From Yponomeuta sedellus (taxonomy: Eukaryota; Arthropoda; Insecta; Lepidoptera; Yponomeutidae), in the NCBI GenBank assembly GCA_934045075.1, contig OW203748.1:10804794-10868793 (forward strand): a stretch of DNA of 64,000 nt, in the 5' to 3' direction. Shown one piece after another: positions 10,848 to 21,640 of this stretch. The notes below the pieces were generated by a model, which was given only the letters and a program-made list of their open reading frames with translations, had not been told where the DNA came from and ran no database searches. The position numbers and the translations under genes were made by a program. Position 1 is the first letter of the stretch, and each line of letters starts with the position of its first letter.

Positions 10848-11012
10848 AGTGTCGGACGCCCTCCGGCCAGATGGACCGACGACCTAAAAAAGGTGGCTGG
10901 TGGTGACTGGATAGCGAAAACGGGAGATCGGGTCTTGTGGCGCCCCCTGGGGGAGGTTTGTGTCTAGCAGTGGACTGCAATAGGCTGAAATGATGACGAT
11001 GATGATAAGAAC
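10848..11012 (+). pseudogene. RTE-clade ORF2 C-terminal fragment with 3' tail
   Basis: Translates as SVGRPPARWTDDLKKVAG...GDRVLWRPLGEVCV-stop-QWTAIG, the RTE C-terminus with one in-frame stop. It ends in (GATGAC)n. 5'-truncated and decayed. Confidence 0.75.
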
Positions 11013-11149
11013 AGTAAAAAATAAGTAGTAGCCTAACTTTTTTTTCTGTCTGTATTATTACACAATTTTTTTTCTCGATACCAATAATTTTATTGATATT
11101 ATCAATTAATGATATTAATTAAAACTGTTTTTATATGGATTTATTTTTA

Positions 11150-11285
11150 TCCCGGATGACTGACCGGGACCACGGCACCTGAAAAAGTGCCGAAACGTTG
11201 GAAAATTGTAAAAGTGTAATAAACGAGCATAAATCCGTATAAAAACAGTTTTAATTATGTCTACTGCTCGAGTTAACCTTAGAAA
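11150..11285 (+). mobile_element. Fragment with 'GACCACGGCA...GCCGAAACGT' signature
   Basis: GGGACCACGGCACCTGAAA...GTGCCGAAACGTTGG, then a tail repeating ATAAATCCGTATAAAAACAG. The signature recurs at 40787-41150 and 45903-46200. The CTGA...GAAAC spacing loosely recalls hammerhead cores in Penelope-like elements; unproven. Confidence 0.4.
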
Positions 11286-11382
11286 ATACAATTAATGATA
11301 TTATCAAAAAATCATAGAATATTTAGTTGTATTTTCACTTTAAAAGTAAATAATGAAATGAGATTAAAATAAACTAAATGTA

Positions 11383-11401
11383 GGGGGGGGGGGGGGGGGG
11401 G
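11383..11401 (+). repeat. Poly-G tract, 19 bases
   Basis: Uninterrupted G run in otherwise AT-rich sequence. Confidence 0.95.
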
Positions 11402-11621
11402 ATTTGAATGCACACCACGTGATTTTTCGTTTTCTATATTAGAAGCACGAGAAATGTTCACAGAATATTAAGATGTACATTACTTTAAAAATAAATATTT
11501 AAAATATCAATTTTAAATACTACTTCCATCCAACAAACGTGATTTTTTGCTCTTTAAAAGCCGTGATAGGATTAGCTGAGTGGTTCCCTTTTGCCTCACT
11601 AGACTAGTGATAAATAACATA

Positions 11622-11760
11622 TTAAGATAAGATAAGAATATTCTTTATTGAACTCACCAGAAAGTAATTACGGAGACAACAGTTACTAAAGAAGAGGTAC
11701 AATTGGCGGCCTTATTGCTGATAGCAATTTATTCTTGGCAACCTAATGTAACCTAATAAC
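11622..11760 (-). mobile_element. LINE 3' end (family I)
   Basis: AAGATAAGAATATTCTTTATTG and CAATTGGCGGCCTTATTGC are shared with 29795-29890 and 38958-39007. Confidence 0.55.
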
Positions 11761-11781
11761 CTATTACATAATGTTTCACCG

Positions 11782-12100
11782 TTATCAACCCTTGTATGTC
11801 CCCACTGCTGGGGCACGGGTCTCTTCCTGCACGCAGGAATGTTAGGCCATACTCCACCACGGGGGCCAAGTCCGGGTTGGTGGAGGATTGTAAGACAGAG
11901 GCGGGCCTTACTGTCAGAAGTTATCAAGCCGCCCATAAGGCCTCTGACATGGCTTAACGACTGCCATTATATGACAGCCGGCACCACCGGCTTAACGTGC
12001 CTTGCGGAGCATGGAAGCGCTCGGAAAAATGCCACCAGCGGTAGTCACGGGACGCTCACCCATCCCGTGCCTGACCGCGCCTGCTGTTGCTTAATCAAGT
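11782..12100 (-). mobile_element. 5S-derived SINE type A, nearly complete
   Basis: Minus strand from near the head (TTAAGCAACAGCAGGCGCGGTCAG) to the GGTTGATAAC tail. Confidence 0.8.
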
Positions 12101-12499
12101 ATTACATAATGTTTAATGTTCATTTTAAGCAAGTTTGTGAATGAAATAAAATTATTTATATTCTTATTCTTAACATACAACTATGTATGAGCATCGTACG
12201 ACATAATAAAACACTGTAAGGATACTTTTACACTAAATTTTGGGCACTTCACGGCCTAATTTGATTTAGTATTCTAGTCTGTAACTCTGTTAGTATTTAA
12301 GGGTTATTTTTGATTGAACCCACTGGCCCGTTGAAATGTGGATAGACCAAAGTCTAAAGTTAAACAACTTTAGCGTTTATTAAATCAAATGAAACGACTC
12401 CAAGAGAAACTATAGACAAACAAACATCCCCACACCTCTACAACGGGGATTCAATTCTACTAAACACTACTGAGTGTTCGCGTGAGAAGGAATGAAAAA
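12101..12499. other. AT-rich stretch without recognisable features
   Basis: No ORF or shared repeat found. Confidence 0.4.
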
Positions 12500-12661
12500 A
12501 AACTCACATCACATCGCATCGCATCACATCGCGTCGCGTCGCGTGAGTCGCGTCGCGTCGCGTCGCGTCGCGTCGCGTCGCGTCGCATCGCATCGCATCG
12601 CATCGCATAGCATCGCTTCGCTTCGCTTCGCATCGCATCGCATCGCATCGCATTGCATCAC
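12500..12661. repeat. Pentanucleotide array (CATCG/CGTCG/CTTCG)n
   Basis: Blocks of variant 5-mers: CATCG, then CGTCG, then CATCG, CTTCG and CATCG again. It abuts the Helitron-like element at 12662. The same ATGCG-type array abuts the related element at 17742-17782. Translated ORFs here are artefacts. Confidence 0.9.
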
Positions 12662-12860
12662 ACTAATATTATAAAGGCGGAAGTTTGTGAGTGTGTATGT
12701 TTGACTTATTCACGTCTAAGCGGCTGCAGCTAATTTAATAAAATTTGGTATAGAGTCAGCCGCCGCCTTGAGCACATAAGCTACGTTTTTCTGCGGGAAA
12801 TTTTCTTATTCGCATGGGAAAATCGATAAACCCCGGGTAACACCGCGGGGCACAGCTAGT
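12662..12860 (+). mobile_element. Non-autonomous Helitron-like element, 3' end
   Basis: Starts ACTAATATTATAAAGG and ends with a short GC hairpin (CCCCGGGTAACACCGCGGGG) followed by CACAGCTAGT. A hairpin plus CTRR(T) is the Helitron 3' signature. Related to the two tandem minus-strand copies at 17298-17745. Confidence 0.65.
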
Positions 12861-13106
12861 AATATAACTAGGAACCTGACTGCTAAGAATTAACTAGTAA
12901 ACAGGCGGGACCAAGTTAGATACCACGTAAGAAGTTGTTAATTTAAGCTCCGTTTCTTTGTAGTAAATCCTCAGCAGTTGGTTTGTTGGTTATTTTTTAT
13001 TTGAATTTTTAATTTTAGGCTTTACATTTATGTCATTGATTTTTTTTTTTTGTTGGTATACTGGATTCCGTGTTTTACTATATTGAAAAGCTATGTAAAT
13101 ATTAAT

Positions 13107-13460
13107 GAAGCGCTCGTGGCCCAGCGGAACCGAGTGATTGGAATCAATCACTTGAGTGAAGTAACAACAGGCGCGGTCAGGTGCAGAATGCGTGAACGTC
13201 CCGTGACTACCGCTAGTGGCATTTTTCCGAGCGCTTCCGTGCTTCGCAAGGCGCGTTAAGCCTTAGGTGCTGGCTGTCATGTAATGGCAGTCGTAAAGCC
13301 ATTTCAGAGGCCTTGGGCGGCTTGAAAACTATCTTAAAATCCTACACCAACCCGGACATGGCCCCCGTAGTGAAGCATAGCCTAAACTTCCTGCGATGCA
13401 GGAAGAGAGCCGTGCCCCGGCAGTGGGGACATACAAGGATTGATATCGATAAATCGATAC
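13107..13460 (+). mobile_element. 5S-derived SINE type A, near full length
   Basis: Head GAAGCGCTCGTGGCCCAG to tail GGGACATACAAGGATTGATAT plus (CGATAAAT). Shows an internal deletion near GGCTTGAAAAC. Confidence 0.8.
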
Positions 13461-13988
13461 TGCTTTTATGGCACTGATTGCTGTAACACAGGTTTTTAAC
13501 CTAGGACAGCGTCAGAAGCTTATCGTTAATTTTGTGTATAGCATTAAGTAAAACCATTTTGTAAAAGCTGTGTACTAATGTTTTTGCCCAATAAATATTC
13601 TATATATGTTCATGTAGCCTTTGACACTCGTAATTTGACCATGAGGGAATATAGAGTCGGACATACATACAGCCCTATTATGGTCAATGTGCCGTTAAAT
13701 GCCCTTGGAAAAGCCAAGATTCACCAGACATTTAATCTACCTCTATGTAAAACCAAAAGTGCATCAGGGGGCACGGCAGTAACCCTGTCAAGTCGAGCGC
13801 GAAGCAAACACTGCCGCAGATTTACTGGAACCATTTCGCCGCATTTTGAGGCTCCTATTTGAGAACCTCTGGATAAGACCAGAACGCAGAAATTTTCGTC
13901 ATCCAGTAAGCTTGGTTTTGTACGCTTGTGTACCCTTCAACGGCCAAGTTACACAACACTTACTATAATAATAAAGAAATCGTAGTGA
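13461..13988. other. Unassigned stretch
   Basis: A 94-codon plus-strand ORF (13578-13862) has no recognised domain and no splice or promoter support. Confidence 0.35.
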
Positions 13989-14340
13989 GGAACCTTAGAC
14001 TTGGCACGAATTTGTCTAGATTTCATTATTATACTATTTTTATTTTTAATGCACTAACCCGTGCTAAGGACAAATTTAAAAACCTATTTAGAGGCTAAAA
14101 ATTTCACCCATGCCGGGATTCGAACCCGCAATCTCTGGCACGGATAGCCAGAGGTTGCGGGTAGGTAGGAACCTTAGACTTGGCACGAATTGGTCTAGAT
14201 TTCATTATTATACTATTTTTATTTTTAATGCACTAACCCGTGCTAAGGACAAATTTAAAAACCTATTTAGAGGCTAAAAATTTCACCCATGCCGGGATTC
14301 TAACCCGCAACCTCTGGCACGGATAGCCAGAGGTTGCGGG
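13989..14340. repeat. Two tandem 179-bp copies of a tRNA-SINE E segment
   Basis: AACCTTAGACTTGGCACGAA begins at 13991 and again at 14170. Both units carry the tRNA-like sequence reversed (GCCGGGATTC.AACCCGCAA). Confidence 0.85.
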
Positions 14341-14387
14341 TTCGAATCCCGGCATGGGTGAAATTTTTAGCCTCTAAATAGGTTTTT
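14257..14387. repeat. 131-bp tRNA-like hairpin, 62-bp arms
   Basis: Centred on ACGGATA at 14319-14325. The arms AAAAACCTATTTAGAGGC... and their reverse are perfect apart from about one mismatch (TTCTAACCC versus the complement of GGGTTCGAA). Two SINE E heads lie in opposite orientation, sharing one anticodon-like loop. Confidence 0.9.
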
Positions 14388-14480
14388 AGATTTCATAACT
14401 TTTTAGAGATAAACGTGCAGCTCCATCGAGACTTGGCTAGTTTTTACAGAATGTTTTTGATGGAATACCATTTCTTGTTC

Positions 14481-14722
14481 AGGCTATATAAGTCCTCTGC
14501 TGGACAAAGCCCTCCGCTAATGAGCGCAAGGTTGTGCCATCATTAGGGGGTAATGCCCATAATCCCCACGCTGGGCATGCGAGTTGGGGATCGCAGTTTG
14601 GTAGAATTGTACTGCAGGAAGCGCTGCTGCCCACCCCCCGGGTTGAGTCCCTTAGTCGCCTTTTACGACACCCGCGGGAAGAATTTGGGTTGGTGCTATT
14701 CTCTAGGCCGACACCACATAGC
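14481..14722 (-). mobile_element. RTE-derived tail repeat (RTE-A), copy 3
   Basis: Inverted match to 1219-1462, including TTTTACGACACCCGCGGGAA. Confidence 0.75.
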
Positions 14723-14749
14723 AATACCATTTACTAAGCACATTATGTA

Positions 14750-14955
14750 CAGTCTGTTAGCTTTTTTAGTATACCTCGAGATCAAGAGTAGGCTTCGGTT
14801 TTTGCCGAAAGCACACGAGTGTAATACTACTTCCTGCTCTGCATGAAATTTTTCTTCTTAAAGAAGTGTCGTATTAGTTCCGATATTTTTCTTACACGAA
14901 TATATCCGATTCTGTCCGATAGTAGCCGAGGTATATTCTAAAAACTGACAGACTG
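14750..14955. mobile_element. 206-bp MITE with CAGTCTGTTAGC ends and TA duplication
   Basis: Flanked by TA (14748-14749, 14956-14957). Ends CAGTCTGTTAGCTTTTT and the reversed CAGTCTGTCAGTTTTTA, each followed by a CTCGAGG/CCTCGG block. TA target sites point to the Tc1/mariner group. Related copies at 47572-48563 and 52486-52790. Confidence 0.75.
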
Positions 14956-14967
14956 TACACTCGTGCT

Positions 14968-15095
14968 CGGAACACCAGTGAAGGAAAACGTTGTAAGGAA
15001 ACCCTAGTTTCTGAAGTGTTAACGTACTTCAGCGCTTGCTGCGTACAATGGCCGAACTATGGGACTAAGTGGGGAAATCTCAGGTGTAACTAACT
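14968..15095 (+). mobile_element. tRNA-SINE F, 3' part
   Basis: GAAGGAAAACGTTGTAAGG through GCGCTTGCTGCGTACAATGG to TCAGGTGTAACTAACTAA, matching 42241-42505. Confidence 0.65.
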
Positions 15096-15343
15096 AATAA
15101 TAATAATAAATATTCATGGACATATTACACAGATCTCGTTAGCCCTATACTAAGTACAACTAAATGACTTGTGTTATAGGTGCTAACTCGACGATAGATT
15201 TAATACAATAAATACATAGATAACATCCAAGACCCGAGACAAACTGGAAAAGTTCGTTTCCTAGTTTGACCCGGCCGGGGATCGAACCCGAGACCTTCGG
15301 TTGCACAGTCAGCGTGCCAAACCGCTGCGCCACCTAGGCCGTC
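15096..15343 (-). mobile_element. tRNA-headed SINE C, copy 1
   Basis: Minus strand: tRNA-like head (GGTGGCGCAGCGGTTTGGCA...GGTTCGATCCCC), then TAGGAAACGAACTTTTC and TAGTATAGGGCTAACGAG, then (ATA)n. Almost identical to 21388-21640 and 37051-37319. Confidence 0.8.
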
Positions 15344-15502
15344 TTTATAAATGAACGATGAAGAAGACGAATGAATGATGAAGAACTACATCTTTATAAA
15401 TGAGTAACATTATTTTTTTATACTATTTTTTATATTTCTTTATTTTATATTACCTACTATTAATATTTTTATAACTAATTTAGTTAACAGCAAGTATTTA
15501 GT

Positions 15503-15713
15503 AGTCGCTGCCTGTACGATATACAGAGAATATTGTAAAAAGGTTCGAAATTTCACTGATGCCGGTGATTCGCCCATTAGCTCAGTTGGAAAGAGCGCTG
15601 GCACGGATAGCCAGAGGTCACGGGTTCGAATCCCGACATGGGTGGAATTTTTAGCCTCTAAATAGGTTTTTTCAAAATTTTTCTTTGCACGGGTTAGTGC
15701 ATTAAAAATAATA
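15503..15713 (+). mobile_element. tRNA-headed SINE E with an almost intact cloverleaf
   Basis: 15571-15644 folds as a tRNA: acceptor CGCCCAT/ATGGGTG pairs fully, anticodon stem CTGGC/GCCAG has a 7-base loop ACGGATA, and the T loop is TTCGAAT. U33 is replaced by C and the T stem has an end mismatch, so it is a SINE head or pseudo-tRNA rather than a working tRNA gene. Confidence 0.7.
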
Positions 15714-15769
15714 TAAGCAAGTATTTACGTAATATCTGTAAATTCTACATCAAGAACTCTTGCAACTCT

Positions 15770-16008
15770 ATTGCCCAAGAGAACATTTCGCAGACTCGGG
15801 TGCCGCGCTAAAGCGTGGAAAATTCAATTTCCATCCGCCATTGTTGCAGGCGCGACTTCCATTGAGACAAACACACAGACACGGGGCTGATAGCGCCCCC
15901 TTTTCCCCCGGCGTCGGTTCGCTGTCAACTAACTTCACTTGTTGCTTGTTCGCGCCATTGTTTCTACTGCGAAGCGTTGATTCTTATGACGTCGGTACAG
16001 GTGAGTAG
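15770..16008 (+). other. GC-rich, low-repeat block ending in a strong splice donor; possible exon
   Basis: Open for 82 codons from 15760. The sequence GGTACAG|GTGAGTAG at about 16000 is a near-ideal donor. No domain recognised. It could be a host 5' exon or chance. Confidence 0.2.
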
Positions 16009-16089
16009 ATCCAGTAGTATTCAAAATTAAATTTCTGTAAATACTTCAATTTTTTTTCTTGTAAATACATATAGCTACTGTAATATTCT

Positions 16090-16444
16090 GAAGCGCTTGT
16101 AGCCTAGGCGAACCGAGTGATTGGATTCAATCACTTGAGTTAAGCAACATCAGGCGCGGTCATGTGCAGGATGGCCGTGAGTACCACTAGTGGCATTTTT
16201 CCGAGCGCTTGCGTGCTTCGCAAGACACGTTAAGCCGTTGGTGCCGACTGTCATGTAATGGTAGTCGTTAAGCCATGTCAGAGACCTTATTAACTTCTTG
16301 ATAACTTCTGACAGTAAGGCCGGCCACTGTCTTACAATCCTCCACCAACCCGGACTTGGCCCCCGTGCTGGAGTATGACCTAACCTTCCTGCGATGCAGG
16401 AAGTGACCCGTGTCCCAGCAATGGGGACATACAAGGGTTGATAA
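16090..16444 (+). mobile_element. 5S-derived SINE type A, full length
   Basis: Head GAAGCGCTTGTAGCCTAGG to tail GGGACATACAAGGGTTGATA. Confidence 0.8.
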
Positions 16445-16595
16445 CAACTAATACTTTATTATTGAATATAGGTATTGGTTTACTTCTAATAACCCTAAAT
16501 ATGTATTACTAATTATAAAATAAATATAAATATTAACAAAACAAACCTAAATATATTTATAAATGAATGTATGAGTATTTAAAACACTACCTAAA

Positions 16596-16885
16596 AGTTA
16601 ATTTCTGCGCCCGGACCATCGCCGCCTCTAAGGAGGGTCCCCAGTATGCTGGCTACATCACCTCGTTGGATGGCAAGACTTTTCCTCTGCTCAAGGTAAG
16701 AACCAGGTCTCTATTAGAGTCCATGAGGTGCGACGCAAGTTCTTAAAAGAACAGTTGCGCCTCGAGCCCCCACGGTCCAAGTGTCTCGATATCAAATGGC
16801 ATAAATAAGTGACTCTCTGCAGAGTCCTGTGCCGCTTGATGCCTTCAGCATTTGATGCCGCAGCGCCGGCTTTAATAAAAGTGGC
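16596..16885 (-). pseudogene. Decayed C-terminal fragment of a retrotransposon ORF
   Basis: Minus-strand pieces in different frames read FIKAGAAASNAEGIKRH, FDIETLGPWGLEAQLFF and RGDVASILGT. These resemble the C-terminal 'ETLGPWG ... QRGNAASVLG' region I know from retroelement ORFs. Several frameshifts and stops. Confidence 0.45.
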
Positions 16886-16949
16886 CCGGAAAGAAACTTA
16901 TTTATCTTAGTTATTAAGTAGAAATTGACCCTCATCATGATATCAACAT

Positions 16950-17177
16950 ATCAACGCTTGTATGTCCCCACTGCTGGGGCACGGGTCTCTTCCTGCATCG
17001 CGGGAAGGTTAGGCCATACTCCTCCTCAGAGGCCAATTCCGGGTTGGTGGAGAATTGTAAGACTGTTGCGGGCCTTATTGTCAGAAGTTATCAAGCCGCC
17101 CATAGAGCCTCTGATATGGCTTAGCGACTGTCATTACGTGACAGCCGTCTCCAACGCCTTATCGTGCCTTGCGAACC
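16950..17177 (-). mobile_element. 5S-derived SINE type A, 5'-truncated
   Basis: Minus strand, from GGTTCGCAAGGCACGATAAGG to the GGGACATACAAGCGTTGATA tail. Confidence 0.75.
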
Positions 17178-17297
17178 TTATCAATCACACAGAAATTACA
17201 CAGATATTTCTTAAACTAAGTATGTTATAAATTGTGTATGAAGTAAAATACATGATAAAAATACCTTTCACATCATACATGACATCAATTATCTATA

Positions 17298-17509
17298 ACT
17301 AATTGTGCCCCGCGGTGTTACGCGCGGTTTTTAGGGAAAATAAATTGTTTATTAACAGTAAAACATAGTTTCCCGCAGTAAAATGTAGCCTATGTCTTAA
17401 TGGGGATGTCAGCTTAGTCCATACCAAATTTTAGTAAAATCGCTCCAGCCGGTCGGACGTAAAGAAGTAACAAACATACACACTCACAAATTTACTCCTT
17501 TATAATATT
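17298..17509 (-). mobile_element. Helitron-like element, tandem copy 1
   Basis: Begins (reverse) ACTAATTGTGCCCCGCGGTG. Internal ACACACTCACAAATTT and CGTAGCCTATGTC-like blocks shared with 12662-12860. Confidence 0.65.
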
Positions 17510-17782
17510 ACTAGCTGTGCCCCGCGGTGTTACCCGCACTTTATTAGGGAATAAGATATTTTCCCGCGGAAAAACGTAGCCTATGTGTTACGTAGCCGTT
17601 AAAGCCTAACCAGGGTGTCAGCTAACTGCATACCATAATTTTATTAAAATAGCTACAGCCGTTTACACATTAATAAATAACACATAACTAACATACACAC
17701 TCACACTCACAAACTTTCGACTTTGTAATATTAGTGTGATGTCATGTAATGTGGTGTGATGCGATGCGATGCGATGCGATGA
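17510..17782 (-). mobile_element. Helitron-like element, tandem copy 2, plus (ATGCG)n
   Basis: Begins ACTAGCTGTGCCCCGCGGTG directly where copy 1 ends, so the two are head-to-tail. It closes at ATTAGTGTGATG followed by (ATGCG)n at 17742-17782. Confidence 0.65.
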
Positions 17783-17789
17783 TTTCAAC

Positions 17790-18165
17790 TAAGGCAAATT
17801 CGCCTGGATCTATTTGGATTCGGTAATCCTAATCCCAATGAGTTCGCAATGTCTTACCGACTGTACCGTTCTCAAAAGGCTACCTACATTTGACAATATT
17901 AACAAAACCGTAACTCAAACTGCGCGTGTGACGCAGTTGTAATGACGTTTCCGCTGTTTGAGTGACGTCGGTCCCTATTGTGGAGTCAATTTATTGTTTG
18001 AAACCAAATGTGTAGTCTCAGAAACTTGGCGTACATTCGGGGTCTTATCACCTTCTTATTAATAAACGAACATAACCTATTATATCATACAAATACATAT
18101 AGTTTTATTATTTCTACATAGAAAATACATGTCATCCTTATTATCTAGACAAGCGAAAGATAAAA
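17790..18165. other. Unassigned stretch
   Basis: No ORF or repeat recognised. Confidence 0.35.
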
Positions 18166-18310
18166 AGCACCCGGAACCGGCGTGCGTGCACGAAACGACT
18201 TATGAACGTTGATGAAGCGAAGGTGATCTGTCAGGATCGTGGCAAGTGGCAGTCCCTGGTCTCTGCCTACCCCTCTGGGATACAGGCGTGAGGTTATGTA
18301 TGTATGTATC
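18166..18310 (+). mobile_element. LINE F tail with (TATG)n end
   Basis: GAACGTTGATGAAGCGAAGG...GGATCGTGGCAAGTGGCAG, encoding a decayed GKWQSLVSAYPSGIQA, followed by GTGAGGTTATG and short (TATG)n. Confidence 0.7.
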
Positions 18311-18479
18311 TAGACAATATCTAGACAATCAGTGTGGACAATAGATTATTGGTGACCCTCACACTAGGTCAGACCTGTCCTGTGAGGGCCATACAAAAAT
18401 ATTACTAGCTAGTTCTTTTTTACGTAGCTTGACATAGTGGACGCTTATTTATTTTAGTTGATCCAAATTATCATGTTCA

Positions 18480-19075
18480 TCAATCAGCCATACATCTGGC
18501 GCGTATTAGAATCCAATGGAGAGAGCTGGTGGCGGAATCTGCCCTTAGTCACGTCCCTCAACCATGAGGAATCGACGAAGAAGAAGCAGAATCATCATCA
18601 ATCATGTTAAGAATAAGAATAGAATAAGAATCATTTATTCATGAACATAGGTAATAATAAAAGGTCTTAAGGCTTACATTAGTTCATTCCATGTTCTGCC
18701 CTTTAGAGCGTATGAATGTTCATGCAAACATGCAATAATAATAGTAATGTCAATAATAAGTACTTATCACAAGAGTCAGTAATCAATTCAAATGTCATCT
18801 AACATACACAAGATTCTACAACTAATTAAATATTTTTGTCACACAAGAAATCGTTAATATTGTAATAGCATTTATTAATTAATAATATAAACAGTTTATT
18901 TTTAAATTGCCTTAGGTTGAGGTCTTTAATGTCATTGGGAATTTTATTATATATCAACGGAGCCATACAAAAAACGCTTTTGCTCATCAGAGCTGTGCTG
19001 GATCTTTGTAAGCAAAGCCTGTTCGTGACAATGTCATGTGACTGACCGACCACAAGCCTTAGGCGTAGGGCGAGA
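18480..19075. mobile_element. LINE fragments, opposed
   Basis: 18480-18600 (plus) encodes WRELVAESALSHVPQP-stop and a (GAAGAA) tail. 18600-19075 (minus) is another LINE: residues YNKIPNDIKDLNLRQFKNKL are the C-terminal signature also seen at 32050-32160. Confidence 0.6.
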
Positions 19076-19362
19076 AAGAGGGCAGTGTGTAGGGAGTCTT
19101 TAAATATCTTTTTTAGTATTCATATGTAGGTACTTTGCATATAAAAAAAAACTTTAATTTGTAAAACCAAGAGCATCTGCCAACAAAATGTTATGCAGTT
19201 TGGCAGCAAGCAACTTCTGTATTTTTGGCATTTTTGTTTAAATAAACGTCTCAATCAATCAATCAATGCCCAGAACAGAACTGTTGAAAAAGTGATACAA
19301 CAAATTACCTAGCACTGTACAATTGAACTGAAGCGATTTGTACCACTTAATCTAAATAATAC

Positions 19363-19623
19363 TTATTTGGTTACCGCCCTATGAAATCCAATAAAATGAC
19401 AACTGTAAACTAACAAAATAAAGGCGTGAAAAGTTAGCTGCGGCAGATGCCCGCCAGGCGACGTTAATTTCCTCCGCAAACTGGCTACACGTCCGCTCAC
19501 AACAAAAGTTGCGAGGTGAATGCGCGATATCGGCTCGAAATTCAAATTTCGCTGCTGACCGGAAGCGGTGGCTGTCGAATGTCGGCCGTTTCCGGTATGA
19601 AGTGCACAGAAGTGCCGTTTCAA
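19363..19623 (-). other. Unrecognised 86-codon ORF
   Basis: Low AT content relative to its surroundings. I do not recognise the product, and no splice or promoter support is visible. Confidence 0.2.
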
Positions 19624-19801
19624 AGTTGTTTTATGTTATAAACAAATAGTAGCATTAATAAGTATGAGAGTCTTTTTAGATAATAATAACACAATAAACG
19701 ATGGCCTTTAAGTTGACTCACCCCTGTAGGTAAATACAAATTTAATGTAAATTTTAGTCAATTTTATTCACTGAAGCAAATTAAGTCAAACCTAAAAAGT
19801 A

Positions 19802-20505
19802 TATTTCATTACAAGTGCGGCAAGGCGTCATTACAAAGAGTTCCGACAAATGTCTGCCCGAGCCGAGGCGCAGCCTATGGTAACTGGCAACTGTATTAAA
19901 ATGAATTTTTAATACAGTTGCTCAAAAAGTGGCGTAGTGCAGGGACGTATAGCGTGCGGGATGTGGGCTATTACACACTCGTGATTTGTTTTACCTTTCC
20001 CGCACTCGTGCGTTCACTTTCCCAACTGTCAAAATAATGTCTATTAAAAAGAAAAGCCAAACATGAAGTTTTTACCAAAAAAAAATCATAGAAGTTTTTA
20101 TGATTCATGCAAATACGTATATTTCTAAAAAGAAGCTACTAATTTGTTTCAATGTCAGATTTAATGATTTGATTGAATGAGTTAGGTTAGGTTTAATTTC
20201 ATCTCATTAAATTTCATTTTCATTTCATATCAATAAATAGATCCTGCTGAAGACTGGCTGTATGGGCATGGTTCCTTTTGCCTACCAGAATGGGTGAAGA
20301 AAAAAAAATCTCTGCTTATATTCTTTTACGGTTGGCGCCATTTTCCAAATATTTTTTCTTTATTAAATTGCTTTTTTTTTCGCAACTGCATTAATAGTCG
20401 TTCAGTACACGTGCGGAACCGTCATCGCAACTTGTCCCGACTGTCAACCCTCGCCTTCGGCTGAACTCTTTGCAATGACAGTATTTCCGCACTTGTAATG
20501 AAATA
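19802..20505. mobile_element. 704-bp TA-flanked MITE
   Basis: TA at 19800-19801 and 20506-20507. Ends TATTTCATTACAAGTGCGG and its reverse, followed by CATTACAAAGAGTTC/CATTGCAAAGAGTTC, so the inverted repeat extends ~45 bp. No transposase ORF. Confidence 0.75.
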
Positions 20506-20515
20506 TACTATTTTT

Positions 20516-20815
20516 TTCATTGTTATTACAAAATATTTACATGTTAACGTCAAAACAGTACACGGAGAAAAAACTCCACAATGATGTTTTTAGTACAGGT
20601 TTAACTCAATATAAAGGCACTAGACTTCAAACAATTCTTACTGTTTTAGTGGGATTCGTTAGCTTCATGAGTTTTTGGTCCAAAAGAAGGGGAATTCAGG
20701 AGATTTTCACCCGCTGCATACCATACGCAAAATACTTTTTGCACAGAGTACTTACGCTTACATTTTTTGAGCCAGTTCGGTGGTAACTCCAAAGTATCTT
20801 GACCTCTCGAACTAT
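20516..20815. other. Unassigned stretch
   Basis: An 88-codon plus ORF (20520-20786) without recognised domain. Confidence 0.3.
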
Positions 20816-21029
20816 CGACGACCTCTGTGGCGTAGCGGTAGCGCATCTGCCTACCATGCAAGAGGTCCCGGGTTCGAACCCCGGCTGGGGAAAAAACCCC
20901 ATGTCTTGGATGTTTACATGTTTGTGATGTCGCTGTATCTGGTTCCGACGACACAGGGTATCCTAGTGTGGGGCCAGAAGCAATGTATGTGCCTGTATGT
21001 AAATGTTATGTTATATTATGTTATGTTAT
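20816..21029 (+). mobile_element. tRNA-headed SINE D, copy 1
   Basis: Head TGGCGTAGCGGTAGCGCATC...GGTTCGAACCCC, then CAGGGTATCCTAGTGTGGGG and a (TATGT)n tail. Matches 57892-58074 reversed. Confidence 0.8.
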
Positions 21030-21290
21030 CTTGAGGAGTCTTATTGTAAAGCCGTGTACCGAGTATTACTTTTGCAGATCTAAATCATAATGACAATTCA
21101 TGGTTATGATATTTAGGTATGATCTTGCAGAAGGTCGGGATATTGGTGTAGGTAGGATATTGCACAGAGTGAAACAAGGAAATTGACTTCCACTTCCGTC
21201 ATTCCACTCGATGAAAATTTATCTTGAAGAGGCTTGTCTGTTCTGTAAGTACTTGCAGAAAAAGTACGATGTCCTAGATAGGTAGGTCAT

Positions 21291-21387
21291 TTTACGTAGC
21301 AAGCGCTGAAGTATGTAAGCACATCAGACACTAGGGTTTTCTCACGATGTTTTCCTTAGTTAGCGAGTGGTATTGCTACCATAACTT
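21291..21387 (-). mobile_element. tRNA-SINE F fragment
   Basis: Reversed AGCGCTTGCTACGTAAAATG, CTCACGATGTTTTCC and GAGTGGTATTGCTAC blocks. Confidence 0.6.
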
Positions 21388-21640
21388 GACGGCCTCGGTG
21401 GCGCAGCGGTTTGGCACGCTGACTGTAAAACCGAAGGTCTCGGGTTCGATCCCCGGCCGGGTCAAACTAGGAAACGAACTTTTCTAGTTTATCTCGGGTC
21501 TTGGATGTTATCTATGTATTTATTGTATTAAATCTATCGTCAAGTTAGCACCTGTAACACAAGTCATTTAGTTGTACTTAGTATAGGGCTAACGAGATCT
21601 GTGTATTATGTCCATGAATATTTATTTATTATTTATTATA
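21388..21640 (+). mobile_element. tRNA-headed SINE C, copy 2
   Basis: Intact A-box and B-box regions; loop CTGTAAA reads as a Tyr (GUA) anticodon. Tail (TTTA)n. Confidence 0.85.

Noticed and set aside
15571..15644. Functional tRNA gene
   Set aside because: The cloverleaf is good but U33 is missing, the T stem has an end mismatch, and the same sequence heads several SINE copies with a common body.
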